A stretch of 64,000 nucleotides of DNA from Heliocidaris tuberculata (taxonomy: Eukaryota; Echinodermata; Echinoidea; Camarodonta; Echinometridae). Position 1 is the first letter of the stretch. Every line of letters begins with the position of its first letter. Shown piece by piece: positions 19,163-30,685 of the stretch. Location: assembly GCA_025618425.1 (NCBI GenBank), contig CM046842.1, forward strand, positions 37,181,786 to 37,245,785. The letters run 5' to 3'. The notes under the pieces are model-generated. The model was not told the origin of the DNA, did no database searches, and saw only the letters and a list, made by a program, of their open reading frames with translations. A program made the translations under genes and the position numbers.

Positions 19163-19537
19163 ACTTCAGAACTGCTCAGCGTTGCACTACCTTGTACTCC
19201 GTTCATCTACAGCGCACATTCCGTGCCTATCTCGCCGTCTTTGTAATGCTAACGCACAGCGAAAGCTACACGTGAACGGTAAGTAAATCCACATCGATGT
19301 CGCCATACATGTAAATTGTATTTTTTCACATTTCTCATGATCGGATCATTGAAGTGGTTGGATGAGCTGAAAGAGGAAGATTTTAACAAACTCTGAAGGT
19401 GGTTTGCCAGGTTCACCGTACGTGGAAATGGAAGAATCTTGCCCACTAATTTTTTTTTGTTTACCTGTCTCTCCGTAGGGGAGATTGCCTCCCTGTATGG
19501 CTTGATGTTCAAAGTCATATTTCATAAAACATCAAGC

Positions 19538-20636
19538 CTGTATGGCTAGTCCTGGACAACCACCCCCCAGGTTATCTCCAATAACCTCGCATAAGTGTGA
19601 GTGCCCCAGGCCAGGACTATTATTACAATCGGCTCTGGACAATTTTTACCCCCCAGGAAAAATGACAATCAACAATTAGTCTACCCCCCAGTAGAGGCGC
19701 ACGGCTGATATTGGAGACTGTCTCCTATTTGGAAGACCATCTCTATTATCAGAGACTTACATGTATGTCCACTTATACATGTACAAGCTTATCTGAAGAG
19801 AACCTTGTACTAAAGACTAGCTTTTACGGGTGAATAGGCTTCAATAACTTTTGTGTGTATCAGCGGGCCTTTTTCCAGTCTAGATCTAGATCATTCATAC
19901 ATGAGAGGAAAATAATTATTTAAAATTTCACTTTCAATTCTGAATCCCCAAATTTGTGGCACAGTAAGAGTTGAAGAGTCCCTGAATCAGGTAATCTAGC
20001 AAATTTCAGAAAATTAAATCTTGCTTAGAGCAATTTTGTTGTCTGTTTTTGACTGCTGCAACAGTGAATGTTGGACACAGTCCCACATAGGCAAGGGCCT
20101 ATGAGTGATGTATGTCACCAATATCATGATATTGGCCTATTTGGGAGACAGTCTCCCATTTAGGAGACCAATTTTCTTTGTTTACATTTGTGGCAAAGGG
20201 ATTAACTTGGCGCAAAATGAAAATGTGATAAGCAGATTCCTCATGAAAAAGTACCCCTTTTGACCGTCTACTTTAAAAATCCTTCGTCTGCTTGTGTTTT
20301 CATAACCTGTTTTGATAACATTTATTGTTATGATCCACACACAAAACAAATGGGCTTCTGATTTCTGAGGGGAAAAAATTTGACCAAGAAAAAGTGCCTT
20401 GTTGTTAGTGTTGTTTCTATTGTCCTCTTGTTAGCAAAGTCTCCCAAGACTCAGGTCTCCCAAATCGGCTGTGCGCCTCTACTGGCTGCCCCCATAAACT
20501 GATAGGCCTAAATGTAAAATGACGATTAGATCTACCCCGATAACCCCCCCCCCCCCAAGACAATTACTCCCCGGAAAACTACCTCCCCCCCCCCCTCAAG
20601 TAGTTGTCCGGGGGGGGGGGGGGTAGTTGTCCTAGA
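19538..20636. mobile_element. Outer inverted-repeat element with GACAACCACCCCCC ends
   Basis: TCCTGGACAACCACCCCCCAGG at the left and a long C/G run ending GGGGGTAGTTGTCCTAGAATC at the right are a degenerate inverted pair. The element encloses another TIR element at 19689-20484, suggesting nesting. Boundaries are approximate because the termini are homopolymeric. Confidence 0.4.
19689..20484. mobile_element. Nested element with CAGTAGAGGCGCACGGC ends
   Basis: A 796-bp element with left end CAGTAGAGGCGCACGGCTGA and complementary right end TCGGCTGTGCGCCTCTACTG. GGAGAC/GTCTCC motifs are repeated inverted just inside both ends and internally. Terminal CAGT suggests hAT, but the flanks (CTACCCCC and GCTGCCCC) are only a poor 8-bp match. 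No transposase frame. Confidence 0.55.
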
Positions 20637-20639
20637 ATC

Positions 20640-21410
20640 TTAATTTTGCTTACTGTTTTTAACCATTCACCGAAACTAACGACAACGTTAATGTATGGGA
20701 CCAAAGCCAAATAAAGCCAAAGCAAAGCCAAAGCAAAGGCAAGGCAAAGGGAGTTTGCTTGAGCGACAATCAGTCAAACGTCTCAGAAAAAGCATCAGAG
20801 AAATGATATTAATCATAAATTTTCATGCAATATAAAATTGTATAGTAGACAATGGAGAACAAAAAATGTATACCTTGTGGTTCCATGTTCGAATTCTTTT
20901 TCCGCCGTTTACCGACACTCCAATTTCGTTGTACTTTTTGTCGAAGAGAAAATTTCAAAATTCGAAGAATATAGAATTATGGTATCTTTCAAGGGAAATT
21001 CCACCCTGGTATTAAGTTGATTTGAATAAAGGAAGAAAAATGAGAGAAACGTATTAATTAGTGAAAGTTTGAGCAAAATCCGATTAGAAATAAGAAAGTT
21101 ATAGATTTTTAAAATTGTAATAAATCAAACACAAATTGGCAACTATCTTGCTAGCTCTTCTCCCATTTGATCAGTACAGAAAATTTGGGGAACTACTTTT
21201 TTTTTCAGTTTTTTTTTTTCGATTTAGATTTTATTTCGTTACAGTTTTCATTTTTCAAAGTATATAACAATAAGTATTTTGCAATTAACAATATACGAAA
21301 TAACTGACAACACAACATAGTGCAGAAAATTTTTCGATCGTTACAAGCAAAATAAAGAGCATTAGAGTTTGAATTGTAAGAAAAAAAATAACAGAAATGA
21401 AGACTACATT
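20640..21410. other. Non-coding gap with AAAGCC simple sequence
   Basis: Contains a short AAAGCCAAAGC-type run at 20700-20750 and AT-rich sequence with T runs near 21200. No supported gene. Confidence 0.4.
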
Positions 21411-22174
21411 AAGGCTCTGGAGGTGGTGTATGTTTATATATCAGAAATGATATTGCATTTAATATTATTGATGATATATGTACAGGAGATGCGGAATCAT
21501 TGTGGATTAATTTGCTTATACCAAGATCAAAACCAATTGCTGTGGGTGTTCTGTATAGACCTCCTAAGAACAATTTGTTTATCGAGGAATTGTCCAGTTC
21601 TTTTGATATACTAAAGAAGGATGACGAAATTATTCTTTTAGGAGACATTAATATTTGTCTTCTTCACAAATCGCCATTGGCTAAAAAATATATTGACTTG
21701 TTGAGTCTTCACGGGTTTAGTCAACTCATTAAAGACGCAACGCGCGTTACACCTACATGTTCTTCTTTACTGGATCATATTATTTGTAGTAAAGAAAATA
21801 AAATAAGTCAAAGTGGTATCATTGATCTTGGTATTAGCGACCATTCTTGTACTTTCTGTACACGGAAAAATATTAGACTGGCAATAGGTCATCACAGGAC
21901 TAGTACTATTAGATCCATGAAAAAATATACAGAACAGACTTTCAATCTTCAACTGTCTACTGTTGATTGGTCAGGAATAACTGACTGTACAGATGTAAAT
22001 GAGGCATGGTCAATATTTCAACATGTTTTTATCTCAACTTTGAATATGATAGCGCCACAGAAACGGGTAAGAATAAAACAAAGATCAGAAAATTGGGTGA
22101 CTAAAGATATTCTTTCCCTAATTCAAGAGAGAAATATAGTATACAAAAAAAAAGAGGAAAAGAGCAAAAGATGA
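21411..22174 (+). pseudogene. LINE apurinic-like endonuclease domain (partial)
   Basis: Reads GGGVCLYIRNDI, then IAVGVLYRPP, LLGDINICLL and GISDHSCTF, the order of motifs in the exonuclease/endonuclease/phosphatase (EEP) fold of LINEs. The N-terminal third, with the first catalytic residues, is missing. The frame ends at 22174, just after an A9 run where the continuing protein shifts to the next frame (DETLSKRYRVLRN). Confidence 0.85.
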
Positions 22175-22208
22175 GACGCTCTCTAAAAGATACAGAGTAT
22201 TAAGAAAT

Positions 22209-24119
22209 ATGGTCCAAAGAGAGGTGAAAAAGGCTAAGCTAGAATACTTACAAAACAAGATAGAAGAAAATAAACAAGATTCGAAAAGACTTTGGCAGAA
22301 TCTGAAAAGCTTAGGATTAAAAAGTAAGAATAGAAAAGAACAAGAATCTGTCATTACAATCGATGGGGAATTATGTCATGATAAGATGGCCATTGCTAAT
22401 GAATTCAATTCTTATTTTACAAATGTGGCCGCCAAATTAGTAGACAAACTCCCTCCTTGTAAAAATCTTTTCAGCGCAGACAATGATTGTATTCGTGAGT
22501 TTTACGAAAGAAAAGGTGTACTTGAAAACAGCTTTGAGTTATCACCTATCAGTGAACAATTTGTTTTCAATGAGTTACATAAATTAAATATATCAAAAAG
22601 TACTGGGTTAGACATGATTCCAGCTAAATTTCTGAAAGATGGTGCGAAGGTTTTATATAAGCCTTTAAGTTACTTAATGAACCTATCTATCTTGACGAGC
22701 ACTTTTCCTGAGGATATGAAAATAGCAAAAGTGACTCCACTTTATAAAAAGAAAGATAAAACTGATGTAACCAATTATAGACCTATTAGTGTTTTAAGCG
22801 TAGCATCAAAAATTCTGGAAAAATCGGTCTGTGTTCAAATTGAAAAATACTTCAAAGAAAATGATATAATTTATGAATTTCAATCTGGCTTTCGACATGA
22901 CTATTCGACTAAAACATGTCTAATTCATTTAACTGATTATTTGAGGACAGAAACTTCCCAAGGGCGCTTTGTTGATATGGTGCTCCTTGATCTGCAAAAA
23001 GCTTTTGATACAGTTAATCATGGCGTCTTGTTGAAAAAGTTAGAAATAACGGGTTTTAACAAGGCAAGTTTAGAATGGTTCAGATCCTACTTGTCTAATC
23101 GACACCAAGTAGTGGCCATTCATGATATTCGTTCCAAACTAATGCCGATAACATGCGGTGTTCCTCAGGGAAGCATTTTAGGCCCAATTCTATTTACAAG
23201 TTATATCAATGATATGTGTATTTGTATAAAAGACTGTAAATTATTATTGTACGCTGATGACAGCGTACTACTCTATTCAAATCCTAATCCAAAATTTCTT
23301 GAGGAGAAGCTCAGTGAACAGCTATCTACATGTGTCGATTGGATGACTGATAATAAGCTTTCTTTACACTTGGGCAAAACAGAAAGCATTTTGTTTTGTT
23401 CTAAAAGTAGTTCTAAAAAGTCATTTGAATTCAAAGTGACACACAATAATCAAGTAATTCAGAGAAAAGAATCTGTGAAGTATTTAGGCATTGAGTTGGC
23501 TAGCGCAATTTCATTTTCTTCTTTAGTAGAATCAGTTGTAAAAAAAGCAAATTCTCGTCTAAAATTTTTGTACAGATATCAAAATTGTTTGAATTTAAAA
23601 GCAAGACGTATACTCTGTTTTGCTCTTATTCAATGTTTGTTTGACTATGCTAACCCTGTATGGTATAGTAACATAAACAAGTTAGAACAAAAGAAGTTGA
23701 AAATTATACAGAACAAAATGGTGAGATTCATCAACTGTTCTGGTCCAAGAACTCATGTTGGCTACAGCGAACTTTCTAAAGCTGGTTTTCTTGAAGTTAA
23801 CCAAAGATCAAAACAACTCGTATTGCATCACGTGCATAAAATATATCATACTAGGTCAAATCATTATATTCGATCCAACTTCAATCTTGTTACTGACTTA
23901 CATAATTATGATACAAGAAATAGCAGATTCAACTTTAACTTACCAGAAAGAGTAGGTAGCATTGAAAATTCGTTTTATTACATTGCCATCAAACATTGGA
24001 ATACCCTTCCTAATTATATAAAGGAAATAAAAAACTTTGCTCTTTTTAAGAGGAAATTAAGGGAATACCTATCACTTGAGAGTCAGAGGAGAGAAGCAAA
24101 TGACATGGTATATGATTGA
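22209..24119 (+). CDS. LINE reverse transcriptase ORF (636 aa in open frame)
   Basis: Reverse transcriptase of the LINE. Residues ~170-200 hold KVTPLYKKKDK and NYRPISVL; ~260-270 hold LLDLQKAFDTVNH with the first catalytic aspartate; ~317-325 GVPQGSILG; ~347-352 LYADDS with the catalytic aspartate pair; ~408-430 the thumb-side KYLG region. The C-terminus (~600) has HWNTLPNYIKEI...FKRKLREYL, the usual LINE end. All core RT motifs are intact. The ATG given is simply the first in frame; translation as part of a full element would begin upstream, in the endonuclease. Confidence 0.9.
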   Translation: MVQREVKKAKLEYLQNKIEENKQDSKRLWQNLKSLGLKSKNRKEQESVITIDGELCHDKMAIANEFNSYFTNVAAKLVDKLPPCKNLFSADNDCIREFYERKGVLENSFELSPISEQFVFNELHKLNISKSTGLDMIPAKFLKDGAKVLYKPLSYLMNLSILTSTFPEDMKIAKVTPLYKKKDKTDVTNYRPISVLSVASKILEKSVCVQIEKYFKENDIIYEFQSGFRHDYSTKTCLIHLTDYLRTETSQGRFVDMVLLDLQKAFDTVNHGVLLKKLEITGFNKASLEWFRSYLSNRHQVVAIHDIRSKLMPITCGVPQGSILGPILFTSYINDMCICIKDCKLLLYADDSVLLYSNPNPKFLEEKLSEQLSTCVDWMTDNKLSLHLGKTESILFCSKSSSKKSFEFKVTHNNQVIQRKESVKYLGIELASAISFSSLVESVVKKANSRLKFLYRYQNCLNLKARRILCFALIQCLFDYANPVWYSNINKLEQKKLKIIQNKMVRFINCSGPRTHVGYSELSKAGFLEVNQRSKQLVLHHVHKIYHTRSNHYIRSNFNLVTDLHNYDTRNSRFNFNLPERVGSIENSFYYIAIKHWNTLPNYIKEIKNFALFKRKLREYLSLESQRREANDMVYD

Positions 24120-24272
24120 AATTGCCAGAAGAAAGAACACTTTTCTTTTCTCTGCCAGGTTCATGCTGTCTAAGTTTGTATATACTTTTGTTTTTGTACG
24201 TTTTAGAGATTCAACATATTCTTTATTATTCTTTTTGCTCCTCCTCCTCCTCCTCCTCGTCATCATCATCTT

Positions 24273-24303
<31 letters not shown>

Positions 24304-24582
24304 TTATTATTGTTGTTGTTATTATAATCATTATTACATGTTATAAATGTTGTTTTTGTTATCATTTTTATTATTCTTAAAAAAAAAATTCTTCTCAGTC
24401 TGTAAATAATACAAGTTGAACTAATTAATTTTGTATGTTGGGGACCCCACTGGAAATAAGCTCTCGAGCTTTCGTGGGTTATCCTGTTCAAGCTTACATA
24501 ATTTTGATCTGATATTCTTTTATTGTTGTATGTTAGAGGCTTGGCAAATAAAATCAATCAAATCAATCAATCAATCAATTAG

Positions 24583-25017
24583 ATTAATTCATTATGATTA
24601 TGAAAATGAGAATGAAAACAGAGACCAGCCTAGAAGCAGAACTTGTAGAAGCGCTGGTCCCTGGCAAAAGGTAAATCATGAATAGAATACATTAAAAAAT
24701 AGACTGGGCAATCATGCAAATTAAAGCCCAATAAACTGGGGGAAAAGGAAGAAGACAGATACATGGCCATGGAAAGCAAACAAATCATAGACATAACACA
24801 CTTTCTGTCGAAGAGAAAGCATTGAAAAATATATTGTAAACACAGAAAGCTGGGAATAATAACGATTTAAAGGAGTAAACTTTAGAAGAGACGGAACAAG
24901 AAGGACAACGTGACAGGTGGGGATTAGGAAGGGAGGGTGCCGGGAGAGGGGCGGGATCTGGAAGGTTTCATTTAGTACAGACTTTACTAGACAGGTAAAC
25001 AGAAATCATCATTGAGG
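24583..25017. other. Purine-rich gap, no feature
   Basis: GA-rich unique-looking sequence between the LINE tail and the next element. No gene or repeat boundary identified. Confidence 0.4.
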
Positions 25018-25348
25018 GATCATTGCCCGGGGGGCCACTCAACTATATTGCTGTACACTAGCGCGACCAAAAAAAAAAACAAAACAAAAAACAACAACAA
25101 CAACAACAACAAAAAAACGCGTGAAAAGGGTAGTTTTTGCCGACCAAGGCGCTTGATGCGCGTGACGCGTTTAGGATGTCAAAAATGCCAAAAATTGGAA
25201 AAAAGGGTAGGCCTATGTTTTGTGGAGCTTTTCAATACGCGTTTAGGGTGTCTTTTCCCCCTTAGTTGTCTGGATTTCGCCGGGGGATTTTGTGCGATCT
25301 AGAATTGCACGAGTCTCTTTTGAAAACTTGAATAGTTGCTACTGACAG

Positions 25349-26071
25349 GCAGTGGCGGCACCAGGATTTTTAAAGTGGGGGGGGGGGGGGCAAATGGGGG
25401 GCAAAAGAAAATGTTGGGGGGGGGGGGCAAGGGCGGACAAAAAAAATTTTGACACTTTTTGTAGTGAAAATGTACAGAATATTCGGCTATAAAACTACCC
25501 CAATATGCATGAGGACATTTGAGCATCTTGCTGCCCGATAATAAGGTGGTAGTTATATACATTGCGAACGGGCAAAAATTTTGAAACTTTTTGTGGTGAA
25601 AATGTACAGAAATGATTATTTGGCTATAAAACTACCCCAATATGAGGACATTTGATCATCTCGCGGCCTGATTATGTGGTGGGAGTTATAGGCCTGTATT
25701 GCGAGCGAGCGAAGCGAGCGAGCAAAAATTTTGACACTATTATAGTGGAAATGTACAGAAATTATTCGGCTATAAAACTACCCAAATATGAGGATATTTA
25801 CACGAGCTGAGCGAACAAATGCCCCCCCCCCCCCACCTTGATGCCGCCACTGCTTTCCAAGTTTCCGTTTTCTTTCTTTTTCCTTCTTTTCTCAATTCCT
25901 TTTTCACTTTTTTCTTTCCTTTACTTTTCTTTTTCATTTTCCACCCTTTTATTTTTTTTCACTCCGAAAATTATTGGGGGGGGGGCAACTGGGGGGGGGG
26001 GCAAAGCTTCTGACTAGGGGGGGGGAAATGCCCCCCCCCCCCATGCCCTCCCCCCCTTGGTGCCGCCACTG
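25349..26071. mobile_element. Nested element with CAGTGGCGGCACC ends
   Basis: Left end CAGTGGCGGCACCAGG, right end CCTTGGTGCCGCCACTG. A second copy of the right terminus (GATGCCGCCACTG) at about 25841-25853 suggests either two adjacent insertions or a shorter element plus a partial one. Long G and C runs sit near the ends. No target duplication is clear. Confidence 0.5.
25425..25815. repeat. Three tandem ~145-bp repeats inside the nested element
   Basis: GGCAAAAATTTTGAAACTTT and related units, each continuing with GAAAATGTACAGAAAT, CGGCTATAAAACTACCC and ATGAGGACATTT, begin near 25430, 25570 and 25720. The units are diverged and the last is shortened. Confidence 0.6.
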
Positions 26072-26450
26072 TTGACATGTACGTTTGAGAGGTTTAATTT
26101 AAATTGAGGTAGATCTTGTTAAGGGTTTAAGGTGGTTAAACCTTGACTTTTTAGAGGTTTAATTGAGGTAGGCTTTGTTTAGGGGTATGTTTTACGGGTT
26201 ATACTTGTTTAGGGGGTAAAATTTTCAAGAAAGCACGCGAAAATCCTTAAATAGGATGTAAATTTGACCAATGGATAAAACTTGTTTAGGGGTGGTTTGG
26301 AAAACCTGTGGTCGCGCTTGTGTACAACAATATAGTTGAGTGCCCCCCCCCCCCGGGGGGGATCAATGTCCATAAAAAGCAATTAGTGATTTTTTTTTCA
26401 ATTTACGTTTGAGTGTACTCAAACTTATACTGTCTCGTATATTTATAAAG

Positions 26451-26600
26451 CAGTGTTGTATGCCTCGAGGCTGGCCTCGTCCTCGAGGCCGGTCTCGAGG
26501 CCGAATATTGCGTCCTCTGCCTCGGCCTCGGAAGCTAATGTCTCGGATGTCTTGGCTCGAGGCCGGATCGAGGGAGCGACAAACGCGGTCATTTTCCATG
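26451..26600. mobile_element. CTCGAGG-rich MITE, copy 1
   Basis: Starts CAGTGTTGTATGCCTCGAGG and shares its body (GTCTCGAGGCCGAATATTGC) with 27888-28035. The right terminus is decayed. Open frames here are by-products of the GGCCTCGAG-rich composition. Confidence 0.5.
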
Positions 26601-26794
26601 TTGAAAATGACTTTTTAATCAGCTAATATGAGAGTGAACACTTAGCCTAAGTAGTGGAAATGCGGGAAATGCGCGCTCAATATTCACTGATATTGCAATT
26701 CCGCCGTCGCAACGCAAAGCAAATTAAAGCACTGCATGCTACTGCCAGATACAAGTTACTTGCATGTAGTGTAAGGATGAGATTGATGTTGGAT

Positions 26795-26873
26795 CGTCAA
26801 AATGGGTGATTTCAAGTACGGTGTTGGAGGCTGGTGTTGGTGTTGGTGTTGTAAGATCACCAACACCAGCCTC
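26795..26873. repeat. GGTGTTGG repeat interrupted by MITE insertion
   Basis: GGTGATTTCAAGTACGGTGT then GGAGGCTGGTGTTGGTGTTG and a short inverted CCAACACCAGCCTCC. Similar text at 27152-27330, at 27587-27620 and at the window start marks an older repeat into which the CAGGGGCGG elements inserted. Confidence 0.5.
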
Positions 26874-27151
26874 CAGGGGCGGCGCTGCAGGGTATTTTGA
26901 TAGGAGGGCAAGACGACCTAAAGATGACGTCATATTTTTTCTCCATTAAATAACAGGGGTAATATAGAGTTATATGTTTAAGACCTCTCTTTTTAATACT
27001 CCTCTTTCTTCTTTCTTCCCTTTTCTTCCCTTTTCTTCCTCCTTTTCTTCTTTTTTCTTCTTTTTTTTCCTTTTTTCACTACTTGAACAATCATAGGGGG
27101 GGGGGGGGGGGCGGTCGCCCCCTCTGCCCACCCCCTGTAGCGCCGCCCCTG
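26874..27151 (+). mobile_element. hAT-like MITE (CAGGGGCGGCGC), copy 1
   Basis: A 278-bp element with ends CAGGGGCGGCGCTGCAGGG and CCCTGTAGCGCCGCCCCTG, flanked by a perfect 8-bp duplication CCAGCCTC (26866-26873 and 27152-27159). Inside are TGACGTCATATTTTTTCTCC, a CTTC-rich tract and a 17-base G run. Ends and duplication length are diagnostic of hAT. Confidence 0.85.
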
Positions 27152-27337
27152 CCAGCCTCTATACCGAACTTGAAATCAGGCTGGTGTTGGGATTGACATC
27201 GCAAAATATTACGCATTTCCAGTAGTTCAAAGTTGGTGTTGAATGTCGTCTGCTGAACCGAGCTTCACGATTGGTGTTGACAATTTACATGAATTCACCC
27301 ATTCGCCAACACCAACCCCTAGGGATTAGGAAATATG

Positions 27338-27578
27338 CAGGGGCGGCGCTACAGGGGGGGGGGGGCAGAGGGGGCGACCGCCCCCTATGAATTTTTCAAG
27401 TAGTGAAAAAAGAAAAAAAGAAAAAAGAAGAAAAGGAGGAAGAAAAGGGAAGAAAGAAGAAAGAGGAGTCTTAAACATATAACTCTATATTACCCCTGTT
27501 ATTTAATGGAGAAAAAAATATGACGTCATCTTTAGGTCGTCTTGCCCCTCCTATCAAAATACCCTGGCGCCGCCCCTG
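27338..27578 (-). mobile_element. hAT-like MITE (CAGGGGCGGCGC), copy 2
   Basis: A 241-bp inverted copy of 26874-27151 with ends CAGGGGCGGCGCTACAGGG and ...CCCTGGCGCCGCCCCTG, flanked by a perfect 8-bp duplication GAAATATG (27330-27337 and 27579-27586). The two copies are about 190 bp apart in opposite orientation. Confidence 0.85.
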
Positions 27579-27887
27579 GAAATATGTGATTTCAAGTCTG
27601 GTGTTGGTGTTGGTGTTCGGCTTTTGCACTCATTTTTATTGTAAAACGGTTTACCTCGATGTTATCATGCTGTTCGTGATGTTCAGATTCGCGAACAGTA
27701 TCATTGGAGATATTATGTTTTTAAAGAGTAATAATATTTTCTCTTTTGATTTTTCGATATGATTTTAGATTTTACATAATATATGATGAGATTTCACTGC
27801 AATTTCTGACTGATTTCGCTGCCGTCGTCGAGCATTTTCGCGTGTAGTTTTGAAACTTTTGACTTTCTCGCGAAGGCGTGACGTCAC

Positions 27888-28035
27888 CAGTGTTGTATGC
27901 CTCGAGGCTGGTCTCGAGGCCGAATATTGCGTCTTCGGCCTCGATCGGCCTCGGAATGGCCATGTCTCGGTCTCGGGCAGCCATTTCTCGGTCTTGGTCT
28001 CGGTCTCGGCTGAGCCGGCCTCGGATACAACACTG
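27888..28035. mobile_element. CTCGAGG-rich MITE, copy 2
   Basis: 148 bp with ends CAGTGTTGTATGCCTCGAGG and CCTCGGATACAACACTG. The interior repeats GGCCTCGGN and GGTCTCGG. Eight-base flanks do not match, so the target duplication is lost or was never of that size. Confidence 0.6.
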
Positions 28036-28957
28036 ATTTAAAGGGAGGGAATTTCAAAATTTAGGAGCAGTAAATGAAAACGTATTCTGGGTTAATGCGG
28101 TACGAGTTCTTGGCAAGTGATACAGATTGATTTGTCTGGTGGAATAATGATGGATTTCATTAAAGTGATCTGGTAACTTTGTAGAGGCTTGATAAAATCT
28201 GAGCTGCCTCGCCTTACATGCTATCAGTGTATGTAATATGGTGTAAAAATGAAGCCCAGGAAAAAAAAAAGCACTTCAAAATCATCATGTGCTTCACAAA
28301 AGTAAACATATGTAGGTGACCGGAAATGCCAGACTCATTTTCCCCCGTAGACACAGTGTTAGACTAAAGCGTATGGCCATACGCTTTCGTAAATGGGAGT
28401 ATTCAGTCACAGATATCTTAATAATAGCATTATATATACATGTATTTGAAAACCTTTCTATGCCTGGATATTTATTTATCCTTCTGAACATCATTATACA
28501 AGACAGATATCAAAATTAAACAATTTATTAAATCAAGCCTCCACAAAGTTACCGAATCCCTTTTTAATGTAAATATATTATTGAAGACAGTGCTTGGAGT
28601 GCTTGGAGGGAGATTCGTATTTTTTTCTTTTCGCCAGCCCTCCAAAAGTCGCTCAGTAGGGGAGAGGGGGAAAATTTCCACGAATTAACTGCAAAATCAG
28701 GCAAAAACAAGTGTACCCTTACAAATTCTAAAGGCAATCAGTATAATGTCTTTCTAAAATAAAACAAAAAATCAAATCACGTATCTTTCAAATAGGAGAA
28801 CACTGGAATCTTACACAGTACTAGACGATGTCCCACGAGCTGTCCCACACGGACGGTCCCACATAGTGTAGGGCTCCTAATTTTTGGTTGTACGGCCTCA
28901 TCAACTGCTCGCATATAGCCGTGCGTACGATGCTATATCCACGTGGTAGAGATCGAT
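28036..28957. other. Gap without supported gene
   Basis: Contains a small inverted pair, AAAGCGTATGGCCATACGCTTT at 28367-28386, and otherwise AT-rich sequence. Open frames of 66-69 codons have no motif or splice support. Confidence 0.35.
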
Positions 28958-29398
28958 GGAAATCCCACAGCGCATTTAAAGAGGGAGTTGTGACACGCGC
29001 AAAATAGGCCTACGCGTACGCGGTCTTCGTTATAAACATGGCGGATCATGGAGCTCCCAATAATTCCCTTTCACGTGCATTCTCTATGGGAGGGAACTAT
29101 TTGAAGCTCCACGAAATGACTGATCAATCAGAAGCGACCTCCAGTGTCGCGACTCTCTGTGTAAAGCTCATTTAGCTCTGGGACATCCCAGAGCTATCCA
29201 TACAGAGAGTCCCGACACTCGAGGTCGCTTCTGATTGGTCAGTCATTTCATGGAGCTTCAAAAAGTTCCCTCTCATAGAGAATGTACATGAAAAGGAACT
29301 ATTGGGAGCTCCATGATCCGCCATGTTTTAAACAAAGACCGCGCACACGCATTATGCGCGTGTCACAACTCTCTCTTTCAACGCGCTCTGGGACATCC
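28958..29398. mobile_element. Foldback element with ~190-bp arms
   Basis: A 441-bp palindrome-like element: left GGAAATCCCACAGCGCATTT pairs with right AACGCGCTCTGGGACATCC. Pairing continues through GAGTTGTGACACGCGC, ACATGGCGGATCATGGAGCT, GGGAGGGAACT and GAAGCGACCTC on one arm with their complements on the other. The loop is about 50 bp around TTAGCTCTGGGACATCCCAG. Non-coding. Confidence 0.75.
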
Positions 29399-30685
29399 TA
29401 AATAGCGCCATCTTTTAACTGGAATTGGAAATTGTCTGTGTTTCTCATTTTCCATCATGCACCATTCTCCCTTGTAGAAACTTAGATTGTACTTGCAGGC
29501 ATTTTTCTTCGTTTGCAAGTCAAAAGTAATAGTTTTATATACAAAATTTGCTTACTTTCCAAACCAGTTGTTATTTAAATTTCAAAATAAAATGCAATCT
29601 ATATTAGATTATAATGTAAATTTAGAATGGACAGTGAGATCGCGCTGTTCAAATTCTACCAGTTTAAGGTTAAGGCCACTTTAAACCTTCATTTCATTTT
29701 TTAAAATTGGTAATAATGATTGTTTGGATTGTATTACGACATATAGATCTTTATCCACTAGGATTGTAGTTGTTATTTATAAATACTGGCCTCAAACCAA
29801 ATTCATTGTGATTATATTGATGAGTGGATGTCATCGTGCAATTTATTAAAATATGGCATTCTTAACTCTTATTGTGCCAAGGCGTTTTGCTCGTTTTCAG
29901 ATTTTACCAAATTTTGAAGAATGCTCGCTTTTCTAACGATAGCACATTTCATTTATGCCTTTAAGAGATCGTAATGTGCAAAAGAAGTAGAAAGTAGATT
30001 GCCTTTTCTAATGATACCAACCATTGTTATATAAGCGAATTCTCTGCGAGGAAGTAGTGTAGAAAGCAGTCTCTCAGTCCTTTACCTTCACTTTCACATT
30101 CGTTTACTCATGTTTTTCAACAAAAAGAAATAAAAAATGTCCCTTACAAGAACCTGTAATTTTCTCGAAAAAAAATAAAGCTTTTCATATATATTTAGAC
30201 TGCTTGTTTCATACTATGCCCATGATAAAACATGAACACCGGATCTATATTTCCTTTTCACGCAGATCGATTATCATGCTTTTTTTTTTTAAGGCGGGGG
30301 GGGGGGGGGGGGGGCTTAGTTTGCTCCTTTGGATCGGCCTGATGAAAGTAATTCTAAAAATAACTCCACTGTTATATACCTGTTGCTGAATTTGTTTAGG
30401 AAGAGGGGATATAATATTCAGTTTCATTTTTTCATATTGTCTAGTACTCTTGGGAAATGATAATCTGGAATTTAAAAGAAATGGCTACTCACAAATCAAA
30501 CATAACGAAGACGATAAAATCGTTATATATAATTATATAGATAATGTGTGATGCTCCTGATTATGGATAATGAGTCTTCAGCTCAAATTTGTCGGGCTGA
30601 ATGGTCGTTTTCTGCTAAACCGAATTTATCTTTTTCGATTCCCTTATCAGTCACATGTGACCAGCCATCAAAGGGTAGATTTGGA
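29399..30685. other. AT-rich gap with one G run
   Basis: No gene or element ends recognised. A T10 run and a G18 run sit at 30282-30314. Confidence 0.35.

Larger units (their letters stand above)
21411..24580 (+). mobile_element. 5'-truncated CR1/L2-like LINE
   Basis: Non-LTR retrotransposon copy with endonuclease then reverse transcriptase and a 3' tail AATAAAATCAATCAA plus (ATCA)n ending near 24580. The 5' end is truncated inside the endonuclease at GGGVCLYIRNDI, as is common after incomplete reverse transcription. One frameshift at the A run near 22144-22170 separates the endonuclease and RT frames; otherwise the RT frame is open for 636 codons. Microsatellite (TTC)n and (CTC)n occur in the 3' UTR. 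The clade assignment is from motif style and tail. Confidence 0.88.
25026..26360. mobile_element. Outer TIR element (CCCGGGGGGCACTCAACTAT)
   Basis: Left end CCCGGGGGGCCACTCAACTA continues TATTGCTGTACACTAGCGCGACC; the right end carries the complement (GGTCGCGCTTGTGTACAAC then GTTGAGTGCCCCC). Flanking GATCATTG (25018-25025) and GATCAATG (26361-26368) match at 7 of 8 positions, a hAT-length target duplication. The interior holds a second inserted element (25349-26071). Non-coding. Confidence 0.65.
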
